From Flammeovirgaceae bacterium UBA5585 (GTDB taxonomy: Bacteria; Bacteroidota; Bacteroidia; Cytophagales; Cyclobacteriaceae), in contig DILT01000020.1 of NCBI GenBank assembly GCA_002425185.1, positions 62,001 through 126,000 of the forward strand: a DNA stretch of 64,000 nucleotides. The letters run 5' to 3'. The translations under genes were made by a program, and so were the position numbers. How positions within the stretch are numbered: the stretch's first letter is position 1; the number at the start of each line of letters is the position of its first letter. A model generated the notes under the pieces. That model was given only the letters and a program-made list of their open reading frames with translations, had not been told where the DNA came from and did no database searches. Shown piece after piece: positions 34,350 to 43,961 of this stretch.

Positions 34350-35822
34350 CTAGTAGTCAAGCAATCCCGGTAACCACAAACTTAGGGCCGGGATATAGGT
34401 TACCAGCAGCAGCACGATAATCATGGCGATGAATAGCGGAATCAATGGCCGGATCACTTTGGCGATCGGTATTTTCGCTACACTGCAACCAATGAATAGT
34501 ACCGATCCAACAGGTGGTGTGCATAAGCCTATGCTCAGATTCAATACCATAATAATTCCGAAGTGAATAGGGCTTAATCCCAATTGCGTAGTAACCACCG
34601 GAAGAAAGATAGGCGTGAAAATCAACACCGCAGGTGTCATATCCATGAAGATGCCTACGAATAAAAGAATGAGATTAATGATCAGCAGGATTACAAAAGG
34701 ATTGTTGCTTACATCCATTAATCCTGCACTCACATTTTGTGGAATATTCTCATACGACATAATCCAAGAAAGTGCAATGCTGGTGGCAATGAGCAGCATC
34801 ACCACAGCGGTTGTCTTAACCGAGTTTAAAATGATGGATGGAAGATGGTGGACTTTTATTTCCCGATAGAGAAATGCCAGAATCAACGAATATAAAACAG
34901 CTATGGCAGATGCTTCTGTTGCTGTGAAGAAACCAGCTACAATTCCGCCAATAACAATGATGAGCATAAACAGGCTGGGCAGTGCATCCATAAATGTAAT
35001 TACACCTGCGCGTACCCGTGAATCCTTCTTACGAAACTTACTACCGGCATAAAGCAAAATACCGGCAATTAACAAACCTGCTATGCCGTAATTCACCACT
35101 GGATTGAACGTAACCACGGCATACTGCAAGCCCATCCCAATCAATCCCAATCCCAGTATCACCAGCATAAGCATAAATAGCATACGGCTTACTCCAATAA
35201 TGCCTTTGGTTTTGTATATGAGCATGGACACAGCCATGAGCATAATTCCGAACCCAGTAAGGATGCCGGGAACATAACCAGCCAGAAATAATGCTGTAAT
35301 GGAAACTCCACCGCTCGCCAGACTGTAAACGATAAGAATATTGCTGGGTGGAATACTCAATCCGGTGGTGGCTGATGCGATGTTAACCGCTGCACTGTAA
35401 TTTTCATCATAACCCTCCTTCTTCATGGCCGGCCCCATAATGCTGCCGATGGCCGAAGCTGAAGCGGCAGCAGATCCTGAAATGGCACCAAACAACATGT
35501 TGGCAACTACATTAACGAAGGCAAGTCCACCTGGTAAGCCACCGACCAATACCCGGGCAAAATCAATAAGCCTTCGGGCAATGCCACCACTGTTCATGAT
35601 GTTACCCGCTAAAATAAAAAAGGGAATAGCCAGCAGCGTAAAACTATCGAGGCCTGTAGCCATGCGGTGAGCAAACGTGGTGAACGCTGCAATGGATTCA
35701 ATAGAAACGAGCATCGTTAGAATACCGGAAATACCAATGCTATACGCGATGGGCACACCAATGATGAGCAAGATCAGGAAGCTAACAACAAGAACGAGTA
35801 TGCCGGTGTAATCCATAGCCAT
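34350..35822 (-). CDS. dctM: TRAP transporter large permease (DctM)
   Basis: A 490-residue polytopic protein of the DctM family, the ion-coupled large subunit of a TRAP transporter. The N-terminal half has FTLLAIPFFILAGNIMNSGGIARRL and GAISGSAAASASAIGSIMGPAMKKEGYD. The C-terminal half has GIFMDMTPAVLIFTPIFLPV and GLCTPPVGSVLFIGC. An insertion of about 60 residues with extra hydrophobic segments (about residues 205-275) lies between the halves. The start codon overlaps the dctQ stop by one base. The binding protein, small and large subunits are contiguous, and the operon context points to uronate uptake. Confidence 0.94.
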   Translation of the reverse strand: MAMDYTGILVLVVSFLILLIIGVPIAYSIGISGILTMLVSIESIAAFTTFAHRMATGLDSFTLLAIPFFILAGNIMNSGGIARRLIDFARVLVGGLPGGLAFVNVVANMLFGAISGSAAASASAIGSIMGPAMKKEGYDENYSAAVNIASATTGLSIPPSNILIVYSLASGGVSITALFLAGYVPGILTGFGIMLMAVSMLIYKTKGIIGVSRMLFMLMLVILGLGLIGMGLQYAVVTFNPVVNYGIAGLLIAGILLYAGSKFRKKDSRVRAGVITFMDALPSLFMLIIVIGGIVAGFFTATEASAIAVLYSLILAFLYREIKVHHLPSIILNSVKTTAVVMLLIATSIALSWIMSYENIPQNVSAGLMDVSNNPFVILLIINLILLFVGIFMDMTPAVLIFTPIFLPVVTTQLGLSPIHFGIIMVLNLSIGLCTPPVGSVLFIGCSVAKIPIAKVIRPLIPLFIAMIIVLLLVTYIPALSLWLPGLLDY

Positions 35823-36301
35823 CAGGATAAACTTCGGTTTAGAAATACTTTTTTAAGATCGTCCAGGGTATAATACAGAACAATTAATCCTGAAAATGGA
35901 AGGATGAGGTAAACATAACCCAGCGGAATACGAAGTGCAGCTGAATTCACTTTGAGATAAAAACGGGTGTACACCAACCACGAACCACCAATAACCAAAA
36001 CAAACAGAGCAAACAAGGCTACTGTAACATAGATAAACAGCCTGAGTATTCGCTGACGCTTTTCACCGGATCGTTGCAGCATAATATCGATAGCGAGATG
36101 TTCATTTTTACCGGTAACATAAGCAGAGCCAAGTAACCCTACCCATATCAATAAAAAACCGGCTAGTTCATCGGTGAAGGAACTGGGGGCGGTAAGTACA
36201 TAACGGCTTATTACCTGCCACAGAACATCCAGCACCAGAACACTCATCAGCACTACGAGTGTCCATTCCAGAAATTTATTTACTCGGTCTCTAAATTGCA
36301 T
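35822..36301 (-). CDS. dctQ: TRAP transporter small permease (DctQ)
   Basis: A 159-residue protein with four transmembrane helices. ELAGFLLIWVGLLGSAYVTGKNEHLAIDIM is the DctQ family signature. It forms the membrane complex with DctM. It lies 11 bases after the dctP stop and overlaps the dctM start. Confidence 0.92.
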   Translation of the reverse strand: MQFRDRVNKFLEWTLVVLMSVLVLDVLWQVISRYVLTAPSSFTDELAGFLLIWVGLLGSAYVTGKNEHLAIDIMLQRSGEKRQRILRLFIYVTVALFALFVLVIGGSWLVYTRFYLKVNSAALRIPLGYVYLILPFSGLIVLYYTLDDLKKVFLNRSLS

Positions 36302-36312
36302 TATGGCCTCTG

Positions 36313-37293
36313 TTAGTGAACTGCTTTAATCCGCTGAATGAGAGAATATATTTCAGGTTCTGACTTATATGTATCATACAGTTGCTGAACGCGTTCTTCA
36401 AAAGGCCCCTTATCCGGATAGTTAATTTCTACCCCGGCTTCAATTACTTTTTCCAGTGCCTCCGCTTCTGATTCGGCCCAGTATTTCCGCTCCACTTCAA
36501 CCGATTCCCTTATCGCATCGCTAAGCCATTGTTGTTCTTCAGCAGTTAATCGATTCCAAACTTTTGTACTGATGATCAATACATCCGGAACCATGGTATG
36601 TTCGTTGATGGAATAAAACTTGCATACTTCATAATGCCGTGAGGTGTAAAAACTGGGAGGATTATTTTCTGCACCATCAACTACCCCACTTTGTAGGGCT
36701 GTGTACAACTCACCCCACGACACGGGTGTTGGTGATCCACCCATGGCCGAAACCAGTTGCATGGCCGTTTGACTTTTCATTACCCGTATCTTCAAACCGG
36801 AGAGATCAGCAGGCGTTTCAACCGGTTTTTTCAGCGTATAAAAACTTCTGCTTCCGGCATCGTAAAAACACAATCCTTTGATCCAGAATTTTTCTGTACT
36901 GTTCAGAAACTCCTGTCCAATTTCACCATCCAAAACATTAAAGGAATGTTCCTTTGACCTGAAAATGTAGGGCAAGCCTAAAACTTTATAATTATCAGTA
37001 AAGCCTTCCAGAATGGCAGCCGAAACTTTGGTCATGGCCAGGCTGCCGATTTGCAGCAACTCAACACATTGCTGTTCCGAACCAAGTTGCTCACTCGGAT
37101 AAATTTCAACTTCAAGTTTACCGCCCGAATTTTCATGTACACGTTCGGCCATAAACACCATAGCGCGATGCACCGGGTGGCTGGGGTCAAGTCCATGCGC
37201 AAGCTTTAATACAGTATGTTCTTTGGATACACACGTGGTAAGCAACCCAATGGCAACACTTAAAATTACATACCCATACCCTTTGTTGCGCAT
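36313..37293 (-). CDS. dctP: TRAP transporter substrate-binding protein (DctP)
   Basis: A 326-residue periplasmic solute receptor. The leader ends in a lipobox-like LLTTCVS (Cys at about residue 22), so it may be lipid-anchored. The ligand-binding parts are typical: LGSEQQCVELLQIGSLAMTKV, DLSGLKIRVMKSQTAMQLVSAMGGSPTPVSWGELYTALQSGVVDGAENNP (Arg in KIRVM binds the substrate carboxylate) and VPDVLIISTKVWNRLT. TRAP receptors bind organic acids. Being co-directional with a KDPG aldolase and a KDG kinase gene, it probably binds a hexuronate. Start ATG at 37293. Confidence 0.93.
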   Translation of the reverse strand: MRNKGYGYVILSVAIGLLTTCVSKEHTVLKLAHGLDPSHPVHRAMVFMAERVHENSGGKLEVEIYPSEQLGSEQQCVELLQIGSLAMTKVSAAILEGFTDNYKVLGLPYIFRSKEHSFNVLDGEIGQEFLNSTEKFWIKGLCFYDAGSRSFYTLKKPVETPADLSGLKIRVMKSQTAMQLVSAMGGSPTPVSWGELYTALQSGVVDGAENNPPSFYTSRHYEVCKFYSINEHTMVPDVLIISTKVWNRLTAEEQQWLSDAIRESVEVERKYWAESEAEALEKVIEAGVEINYPDKGPFEERVQQLYDTYKSEPEIYSLIQRIKAVH

Positions 37294-37346
37294 GAAAAGT
37301 ATTTACAGTTATAAGCCTGAAACCTCAAATTACAAATTTGTCGTTC

Positions 37347-38012
37347 TTATTTCCGGTATTTCGAAATCAACTTAAGTGCGTTGCGTGATTGTGTTTCAAT
37401 GCCTGTCAAATCAAAACTACCATCTGCCTTCTTAACCATAAGTTTTGAGCCCATGCCCACACACACTACGCCAGCCTTAAACCAAGCCGACAAACTTTCT
37501 TCTGTTGGTTCAACACCACCGGTAGGCATCAATTGCAAACCGGGCACTACCGGCATCACGGCAGAGACAAAATCAGGGCCCAGCACAGAGCCGGGAAATA
37601 GCTTTATTACCTGCGCACCTAAATCCTTAGCTGTTACAATTTCAGTTAGCGTAGCACAACCCGGAATCCATAACTTGTTGTGCACCTGGCAAACCGATGC
37701 CATTTCAGCTTTAAGAATGGGAGATACAATAAAGTGTGCCCCGGCATCGATAAACTTCTTTGCCGTTGCTCCATCCATAATGGTACCGATTCCCAGCAAC
37801 AAATCAGGATATTGTTCAACGTGCCTGAGCAATGCTTTAAATACATCAAACGCATTGCCTCCCCGGTTGGTGAATTCAAATACACGAACACCGCCACGAT
37901 AACAGGCATCCAAAACATTTTTTGCGACTTCTATATCAGCATGATAAAAAACCGGGATCATACCGGATGAGCGCATGACTGCAACAATAGAATCAGGTGT
38001 ATAGTTTAACAT
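37347..38012 (-). CDS. eda: KDPG aldolase (2-dehydro-3-deoxy-phosphogluconate aldolase)
   Basis: A 221-residue class I aldolase that splits KDPG into pyruvate and glyceraldehyde-3-phosphate. The catalytic Lys is in AQVIKLFPGS and the Glu in RVFEFTNRG. The phosphate site GGVEPTEESLSAWFKAGVVCVGMGS is present. The ATG at 38012 is chosen over a TTG six bases upstream. It lies nine bases after the kdgK stop, so the two last steps of uronate breakdown are encoded together. Confidence 0.94.
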   Translation of the reverse strand: MLNYTPDSIVAVMRSSGMIPVFYHADIEVAKNVLDACYRGGVRVFEFTNRGGNAFDVFKALLRHVEQYPDLLLGIGTIMDGATAKKFIDAGAHFIVSPILKAEMASVCQVHNKLWIPGCATLTEIVTAKDLGAQVIKLFPGSVLGPDFVSAVMPVVPGLQLMPTGGVEPTEESLSAWFKAGVVCVGMGSKLMVKKADGSFDLTGIETQSRNALKLISKYRK

Positions 38013-38021
38013 ATTCAATAA

Positions 38022-39056
38022 TTAACGTGATACCCTTCCTGAAGCGTCACCTTTCATCAGTTTCTCCACTTCATCTACGGTTACTAAATTAAAATCACCT
38101 TTAATGGTATGCTTCAGGCATGAGGCGGCCACAGCAAAATTCAAGGCTTTCTGATCGTCAGTAGGATACTTAATCAATCCATAGATAAGTCCACCCATGA
38201 ATGAGTCACCACCCCCTACGCGATCTACAATATGCGTAATTTGGTAGGTAGGCGCTTCAATTAATTTTTTACCATCCCACAGCACACCCGACCATGAATT
38301 ATGGCTGGCGCTGATTGATCCGCGAAGGGTAATGATTACTTTTTTTGCCTTCGGAAACTTCTTCATTAATTGTTTTCCTACTGATTCGTAGGCAGCACCT
38401 TCCACATGGCCTGAGGTTACATCTACACCTTCAGGTTTTATTCCAAAAACCATGTCGGCATCTTCTTCATTACCTAGGATAATATCGCAGTGATTAACTA
38501 ATGACTCCATTACCTCACTGGCGGATTTACCCCACTTCCATAATTTATTTCTGTAATTAAGATCGGTAGAAATGGTAATTCCCATTTTTGAAGCAACTTC
38601 ACAAGCCTCTTTACAAACATCGGCCGCACCTTCAGATACGGCCGGTGTAATGCCGGTCCAGTGAAACCAGGTGGCGCCTTTGAAAGCTTTTTCCCAATCA
38701 ATTGTTCCCTTCTTTAGTTTTGCAAATGAACTGTTAGCACGATCGTAAATAACTTTACTGCCGCGGCTCACCGCCCCCGATTCCAGAAAGTAAATTCCGA
38801 TGCGGTCACCACTACGGTTAATAAACGATGTATCGACATTGCGCGCCTTCAAGGAGGCGATGGCCGCATCACCAATATCATTATTGGGTAAACCCGAAAC
38901 AAAACTTGCATCAATGCCATAGTTTGCCAATGAAACAGCCACATTTGCTTCTCCTCCGCCATATGTAGCTTCAAATTCAGTGGCTTGTGAAAAACGGAGA
39001 TAGCCAGGTGTGGCCAGCCGCAGCATGATCTCTCCAAAGGTTACTACTCTACTCAT
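38022..39056 (-). CDS. kdgK: 2-keto-3-deoxygluconate kinase (PfkB family)
   Basis: A 344-residue ribokinase-fold sugar kinase. The N-terminus is VVTFGEIMLRLATPGYLRFSQ, the substrate segment FEATYGGGEANVAVSLANYG and the ATP/catalytic motif DRVGGGDSFMGGLIYGL with the base Asp. It phosphorylates KDG to KDPG, the substrate of the adjacent aldolase. It is the first gene of the operon kdgK-eda-dctPQM and is divergent from uxaA across a 186-base gap that carries a LacI-type operator. Confidence 0.92.
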   Translation of the reverse strand: MSRVVTFGEIMLRLATPGYLRFSQATEFEATYGGGEANVAVSLANYGIDASFVSGLPNNDIGDAAIASLKARNVDTSFINRSGDRIGIYFLESGAVSRGSKVIYDRANSSFAKLKKGTIDWEKAFKGATWFHWTGITPAVSEGAADVCKEACEVASKMGITISTDLNYRNKLWKWGKSASEVMESLVNHCDIILGNEEDADMVFGIKPEGVDVTSGHVEGAAYESVGKQLMKKFPKAKKVIITLRGSISASHNSWSGVLWDGKKLIEAPTYQITHIVDRVGGGDSFMGGLIYGLIKYPTDDQKALNFAVAASCLKHTIKGDFNLVTVDEVEKLMKGDASGRVSR

Positions 39057-39204
39057 GGGATTTAGTTATTTAATGATTTTTAAATTTAGCTACCCGTTGA
39101 TTGACTTATTTCTACATTCCTACCCCTACGAAATCAACCAAATTTTGCTTATTAATTCGGTTTTACCCGATTTCAGTTGATTTTAATACGTGTTTTTTCT
39201 TACC

Positions 39205-39224
39205 TTGTGCAATCGATTGCGCAA
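39205..39224. promoter_or_regulatory. LacI-type operator between kdgK and uxaA
   Basis: TTGTGCAATCGATTGCGCAA is a 20-base palindrome with one mismatched pair; its core is GCAATCGATTGC. It lies 18 bases before the uxaA ATG and 149 bases before kdgK. A possible promoter, TTG at 39177-39179 then TACCTTG at 39201-39207 (21-base spacer), overlaps the operator, so a bound repressor would block it. The rest of the gap is AT-rich with no ORF. Confidence 0.7.
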
Positions 39225-39242
39225 TTTAATGGTTTTATAGAA

Positions 39243-40889
39243 ATGTCAAACAAGTTCCTGAAAATACATCCATCCGATAATGTGCTGGTCGCACTGTCGG
39301 ATTTGAAAATGGGTGAAACCATCGCCTATAACGGAACAGCCATTACGTTGCCCAATGATGTTCCCGCGAAACATAAATTTACTTTGAAAGAACTTAGTGT
39401 GAATGATGAAGTAAAAATGTACGGAATCCTTGTTGGTAAAGCGCTTAAGCCCATACCTGCAGGCGGTGTTATAGCCACCAACAATGTAAAACACCTTGCC
39501 TCCTCCTTTGCTGGCAAATCAACTGATGTGTCATGGTCTGCACCGGATGTTTCTAAGTGGAAAGACAAAACATTTCAGGGTTACCACCGTGCTGACGGAC
39601 AAGTAGGTGTTGCAAATTATTGGTTAGTGGTGCCACTGGTGTTTTGCGAGAACAGGAATGTAAATGTTATTCGTCATGCGTTTGAAGAAGAGCTAGGGTT
39701 TTCTAAGCGGGATGCGTATAAAGATTATGTACATGAATTGGTAAAGCACTATATAAACGGGAACACCGATTCCATCGCCTCCATCGCCTTCACACAAAGT
39801 TCATCCAATGGCCAGTCAAAAATTTTCAAAAACATTGATGGTATAAAATTTCTTACACACGAAGGTGGTTGTGGCGGTATCCGTCAGGATTCGGAAGCAT
39901 TGTGTGCGTTACTGGCGGGCTATATCCATAATCCAAACGTAGCCGGTGCAACTGTACTTAGTCTGGGCTGCCAAAATGCACAGATCGATATCTTAAAAGA
40001 AAAACTTCACAAGCTCAATCCATCATTTTCAAAGCCGCTTATCATTCTTGAACAACAAAAGGAAGGAACCGAACAAGAGTTGTTGGTGCAAGCCATTCAA
40101 AAAACGTTTCTCCAATTAATCGAAGTTGATAAACAGGAACGAAAACCAGCCCCGTTAAGCAAACTTAAAATCGGGCTGGAATGTGGTGGTTCCGATGGCT
40201 TTTCAGGAATTTCTGCCAACCCGGCTGTCGGCCATGTGTCCGATTTGCTTGCTGCCTTGGGCGGCTATTCCATCCTATCGGAGTTTCCGGAGCTATGTGG
40301 TGTGGAACAGGAACTGATTAATCGCTGCACGATAAATGAAAATGCAGACAAATTTGTTCACTTGATGCGTGCGTATGCACAATCGGCTGAAGCTGTAGGT
40401 TCAGGTTTTGATATGAACCCATCGCCCGGAAATATAAAAGACGGATTGATTACGGATGCCATGAAGTCGGCCGGAGCCGCGAAGAAAGGTGGCACTTCGC
40501 CTGTAGTTGATGTGCTCGACTATGGCGAGTACGTAACCAAACCTGGGTTGAATTTACTTTGCACCCCGGGCAATGATGTGGAGAGCACCACCGCAATGGC
40601 AGGATCAGGCGCTTCCATCATTCTTTTTACCACCGGATTAGGTACACCCACCGGAAACCCAATTGCACCCGTTGTGAAAATCTCATCGAACACCCGGTTA
40701 GCCGAAAAGATGCCCGATATCATTGATGTAAATGCAGGTACCGTTATTGAAGGAAAAAAGTCAATTGAAGAAGTGGGCGAAGAACTACTTGAGTTTATTA
40801 TCGAAGTTGCCAGCGGCAAAAAACAAACAAAAGCACAGAAACTCCATCAGGATGATTTCATTCCCTGGAAGCGTGGTGTTTCACTTTAA
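39243..40889 (+). CDS. uxaA: Altronate dehydratase family (UxaA/GarD)
   Basis: A 548-residue long-form UxaA, which dehydrates altronate to 2-keto-3-deoxygluconate. The SAF-type N-terminal domain is at about residues 5-85 (DNVLVALSDLKMGETI to KPIPAGGVIATNN). The catalytic part has FLTHEGGCGGIRQDSEAL, SLGCQNAQ, LECGGSDGFSGISANPAVG and the end region TTGLGTPTGNPIAPVVKIS. ATG 39243 starts the conserved domain; an in-frame TTG 66 bases earlier would begin within the promoter/operator. The substrate could also be galactarate or a related acid sugar. UxaB and UxaC are not in the window. It has its own LacI-type operator. Confidence 0.92.
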   Translation: MSNKFLKIHPSDNVLVALSDLKMGETIAYNGTAITLPNDVPAKHKFTLKELSVNDEVKMYGILVGKALKPIPAGGVIATNNVKHLASSFAGKSTDVSWSAPDVSKWKDKTFQGYHRADGQVGVANYWLVVPLVFCENRNVNVIRHAFEEELGFSKRDAYKDYVHELVKHYINGNTDSIASIAFTQSSSNGQSKIFKNIDGIKFLTHEGGCGGIRQDSEALCALLAGYIHNPNVAGATVLSLGCQNAQIDILKEKLHKLNPSFSKPLIILEQQKEGTEQELLVQAIQKTFLQLIEVDKQERKPAPLSKLKIGLECGGSDGFSGISANPAVGHVSDLLAALGGYSILSEFPELCGVEQELINRCTINENADKFVHLMRAYAQSAEAVGSGFDMNPSPGNIKDGLITDAMKSAGAAKKGGTSPVVDVLDYGEYVTKPGLNLLCTPGNDVESTTAMAGSGASIILFTTGLGTPTGNPIAPVVKISSNTRLAEKMPDIIDVNAGTVIEGKKSIEEVGEELLEFIIEVASGKKQTKAQKLHQDDFIPWKRGVSL

Positions 40890-40904
40890 TTTTTATCCGC
40901 TAAT

Positions 40905-40940
40905 AAAAAATCCCAAGGCTGAATAAACCTGGGATTTTTT
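40905..40940. terminator. Bidirectional terminator between uxaA and xylA
   Basis: AAAAAATCCCA (40905-40915) pairs with TGGGATTTTTT (40930-40940), extended by an inner GG/CC after a bulged A. The A-run/T-run on both sides lets it serve both the plus-strand uxaA and the minus-strand xylA, whose stops flank it. Confidence 0.88.
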
Positions 40941-40962
40941 GAACTGCTTAGCGTATCGCTGA

Positions 40963-42285
40963 TTAGATAAACCGGTTAATCAGGTTTTCGAAGTACTCCT
41001 GCTTACCACTGGTAATTTCGGGTTCGCCCTGCTTCAACGCATCGGCATGAAGATTTTCCAACGAAAGTTTTCCTTGTTCAAATTGTTTTCCTCTTCCGGA
41101 ATCAAAGCTGGAATAACGTTGCTTACGTAACTTCTTGTATTCACCGTCATCCAGAATGGCCTGGGCTGTCAGCAGGGCCCTTGCAAAGGTGTCCATTCCC
41201 CCAATGTGTGCATACACAATATCTTCAAGGTCGGTTGAATTTCTGCGTGTCTTCGCATCGAAGTTGATACCACCGGTTTTGAAACCGCCTGCTTCCAGAA
41301 TGACCAACATGGCTTCCGTGAGTTCATTCACGTTGTTCGGAAATTGATCCGTATCCCAACCGTTCTGATAATCCCCACGGTTGGCATCAATGCTGCCCAG
41401 CATGCCGGCATCGGCCGCTACCTGCAACTCATGCTGGAATGTATGCAATGCCAATGTTGCATGGTTAACTTCAAGATTAAGCTTAAAATCATCCATCAAA
41501 TCGTACTGACGAAGGAAGGAAATTACGGTAGCCGCATCAAAATCATATTGATGCTTGGAAGGCTCCATGGGTTTGGGTTCGATTAAGAATGTTCCTTTAA
41601 ATCCATTGGCTCTTCCATAATCGCGGGTCATATGTAAGAAACGCGCCAGGTGTTCCTGTTCACGCTTCATATCCGTATTCAATAACGACATATACCCTTC
41701 GCGACCGCCCCAGAAAACATAATTGCCACCCCCCAACTCAATGGTGGCGTCCAATGCATTTTTTACCTGGGCACCTGCCCAACTTACTACCTTATAATCC
41801 GGGTTGGTTGAAGCACCATTCATATAACGCGGATTGGAGAACAGGTTTGCCGTACCCCATAACAACTTAACACCTGTTTCCTTCTGCTTTTGTTTGGCAT
41901 ACTTTACAATTGTCTGCAAGCGGGTTTCAGATTCCTTTAGTGTTGGTGCTTCATCAACCAAATCATAATCGTGAAAGCAGTAAAAGTTTATGCCCATTTT
42001 AACGGCAAACTCAAATGCAGCGTCCATTTTATCTTTGGCGCGTTGAATCGGATCAGAGTTTTGTAACCACGGAAAGTTTTTTGTGGCCGCACCAAACGGA
42101 TCGCCACCCGTACCGCAGAAGGTGTGCCAGTAGGCAATAGCAAAACGAAGGTGTTCCGCCATAGTTTTTTTTCCAACTTTTCGTTTGGCATCGTAATACC
42201 GGAAGGCCAACGGATTTTTTGATTGTGGGCCCTCGTATTTGATAACGGGTATAGCTTTAAAAAACTGAGTGGTTGTGTCTTTCAT
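40963..42285 (-). CDS. xylA: Xylose isomerase
   Basis: A 440-residue class II xylose isomerase, converting D-xylose to D-xylulose. The active-site His is in NFYCFHDYDL. Metal ligands lie in FLIEPKPMEPSKHQYDFD, LNLEVNHATLALHTFQHEL and GSIDANRGDYQNGWDTDQFP. The N-terminal KYEGPQSKNPLAFRYYD is typical. ATG 42285 fits the usual start; an in-frame ATG 48 bases upstream lies inside xylB. It is separated from the xylB stop by five bases, forming the xylBA operon. Confidence 0.97.
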   Translation of the reverse strand: MKDTTTQFFKAIPVIKYEGPQSKNPLAFRYYDAKRKVGKKTMAEHLRFAIAYWHTFCGTGGDPFGAATKNFPWLQNSDPIQRAKDKMDAAFEFAVKMGINFYCFHDYDLVDEAPTLKESETRLQTIVKYAKQKQKETGVKLLWGTANLFSNPRYMNGASTNPDYKVVSWAGAQVKNALDATIELGGGNYVFWGGREGYMSLLNTDMKREQEHLARFLHMTRDYGRANGFKGTFLIEPKPMEPSKHQYDFDAATVISFLRQYDLMDDFKLNLEVNHATLALHTFQHELQVAADAGMLGSIDANRGDYQNGWDTDQFPNNVNELTEAMLVILEAGGFKTGGINFDAKTRRNSTDLEDIVYAHIGGMDTFARALLTAQAILDDGEYKKLRKQRYSSFDSGRGKQFEQGKLSLENLHADALKQGEPEITSGKQEYFENLINRFI

Positions 42286-42290
42286 AAAAT

Positions 42291-43793
42291 TTAAGGATGA
42301 GTGTTTATCTGTTTCTTTAAAATTGATTTCCATTGATGAAAAGCGTGCTGAACACCTGAACGTTGATTATCCGGTTCAAAACTTTTTTTGCAGCTAAGGG
42401 CACGGAAGGCTTCATCATAACTTTTATAATATCCGATTCCTACCCCAGCGCCACGCGCAGCGCCTTGTGCGCCATCGGTATTGTATAATTCAAGTCGTGC
42501 GCCTGTTGTGTTTACAAACGTTTGACAGAAGAGTTCGCTCAAAAACATATTGGCATGCCCTGCCCTGATCACCTTGGATTGTATGCCTAACTCATTCATA
42601 ACCTCAAAGCCGTATCCCAATGCATAGACAATACCCTCTTGCGCTGCCCGAGAAATATGCGAAGCGCTGTGTCGGTTTAAATCAAGTCCGTGAATACTGG
42701 CGCCCAGGTTTATATTTTGCAGCACACGTTCTGCCCCGTTACCAAAGGGAAGAACAAACAGGTTATCGGCACCAACGGGCGCTTCACCCGCCAATGTATT
42801 GAGTCTTTCGTATGATACAGGAGCATCTGCAGAAAGTAATTTTCGTAACCAGCTGTTCATAATACCTGTGCCATTCACACATAAAAGCACTCCATACCTG
42901 GGATTGTCAGACGTGTGATTAACATGAACAAACGTGTTAACCCGTGAAAGTTTATCCGCTGTAGGTTTATCCACAATACCATAAATAACACCGGAGGTGC
43001 CTGCCGTAGCGGCTACCTCACCCGGGTTAAGAGCATTTAACGAAAAAGCATTATTGGGTTGATCGCCCGCCCGATAGGAAACGGGGGTTCCGGGCTTGAG
43101 CCCCAATTCATTTGCCGCATCGGTTGTTAGTTGGCCTTGTTCAGAAAATGTTGGAACCGTATCCGAAACATGTTGCGCATCAAGTCCATAATAATTAAAG
43201 AGTCGTTCGGGTATGGTGCTCTTTTGGTAATCCCACATAATTCCCTCAGAAAGTCCAGAAACCGTTGTTCGGATTTCACCGGTCAGACGCATGGCCAGGT
43301 AATCTCCGGGAAGCATAACTTTGTGAATCTCTTTATATATATGAGGTTCATTTTCCAAAACCCACTTGAGTTTTGAAGCCGTAAAGTTTCCAGGAGAATT
43401 CAACAGCCTGTCCATGCAGTACAATTCTCCCAACTGGTTATAGGCGTCCTCTCCGATTGACACCGCACGGCTATCACACCATATAATAGAAGGACGCAAA
43501 ACCTTTTGGTTTTTGTCGACCACGACCAACCCATGCATTTGATAGGCTATTCCGAGCGCGAGCACCTCTTCGGCTTTGGCACCTGAGGTTTGTAATACTG
43601 ACCGTATAGCATGTGTGGCATTTACCCACCACCGGTTAGGGTCTTGTTCAGCCCATCCATGATGTGGGCTTGATATCTCCATTTCAGTTTCCGGATAAGT
43701 GGCCGATGCCGTGAGCAGACCAGAGTCGGCTTCAATAAGGGATGCTTTTACCGAAGAGCTCCCAAGGTCAATACCTAACAGATAACGCGACAT
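42291..43793 (-). CDS. xylB: Xylulokinase
   Basis: A 500-residue FGGY-family kinase that makes xylulose-5-phosphate. The N-terminal phosphate-binding part is LLGIDLGSSSVKASL. MHGLVVVD lies in the substrate site. TAGTSGVIYGI and ARGAGVGIGYY mark the ATP-binding domain. The ATG at 43793 begins directly at MSRYLLGIDLG; upstream in-frame codons would only add an unconserved stretch. It is first in the xylB-xylA operon and divergent from susC across a 265-base region with two LacI-type sites. Confidence 0.95.
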   Translation of the reverse strand: MSRYLLGIDLGSSSVKASLIEADSGLLTASATYPETEMEISSPHHGWAEQDPNRWWVNATHAIRSVLQTSGAKAEEVLALGIAYQMHGLVVVDKNQKVLRPSIIWCDSRAVSIGEDAYNQLGELYCMDRLLNSPGNFTASKLKWVLENEPHIYKEIHKVMLPGDYLAMRLTGEIRTTVSGLSEGIMWDYQKSTIPERLFNYYGLDAQHVSDTVPTFSEQGQLTTDAANELGLKPGTPVSYRAGDQPNNAFSLNALNPGEVAATAGTSGVIYGIVDKPTADKLSRVNTFVHVNHTSDNPRYGVLLCVNGTGIMNSWLRKLLSADAPVSYERLNTLAGEAPVGADNLFVLPFGNGAERVLQNINLGASIHGLDLNRHSASHISRAAQEGIVYALGYGFEVMNELGIQSKVIRAGHANMFLSELFCQTFVNTTGARLELYNTDGAQGAARGAGVGIGYYKSYDEAFRALSCKKSFEPDNQRSGVQHAFHQWKSILKKQINTHP

Positions 43794-43876
43794 TAAACAA
43801 TAAATGAAATTAACTCTAAAATACCAGAGTCCATTCGTAATAGAGCCCTTGCGAGGAGCAAAATAAGCCAATTTTT

Positions 43877-43893
43877 ATAAATCGGTTGCATAT
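43877..43893. promoter_or_regulatory. Degraded LacI-type half-site
   Basis: ATAAATCGGTTGCATAT keeps the right half CGGTTGCA of the operator at 43938, but its left half fits at only four positions. It lies about 85 bases before the xylB start and 61 bases from the full operator, so it may be an auxiliary site. The evidence is weak. Confidence 0.35.
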
Positions 43894-43937
43894 AAAACAA
43901 ACGATTATTTGGAATAAATAACGTTTTAACAAAAAAT

Positions 43938-43961
43938 AATTATGCAATCGGTTGCATAATT
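43938..43961. promoter_or_regulatory. LacI-type operator between xylB and susC
   Basis: The core TATGCAATCGGTTGCATA sits in a 24-base palindrome whose arms pair at 11 of 12 positions, the only exception being T/G beside the centre. It is the best operator in the window. It is 97 bases before the susC ATG and 144 bases before xylB, in a position to govern both divergent units. The remaining 265-base gap is AT-rich with no ORF. Confidence 0.75.

Noticed and set aside
37381..37902. 173-codon open frame on the plus strand
   Set aside because: Antisense to the KDPG aldolase gene, whose conserved motifs show that the minus strand codes.
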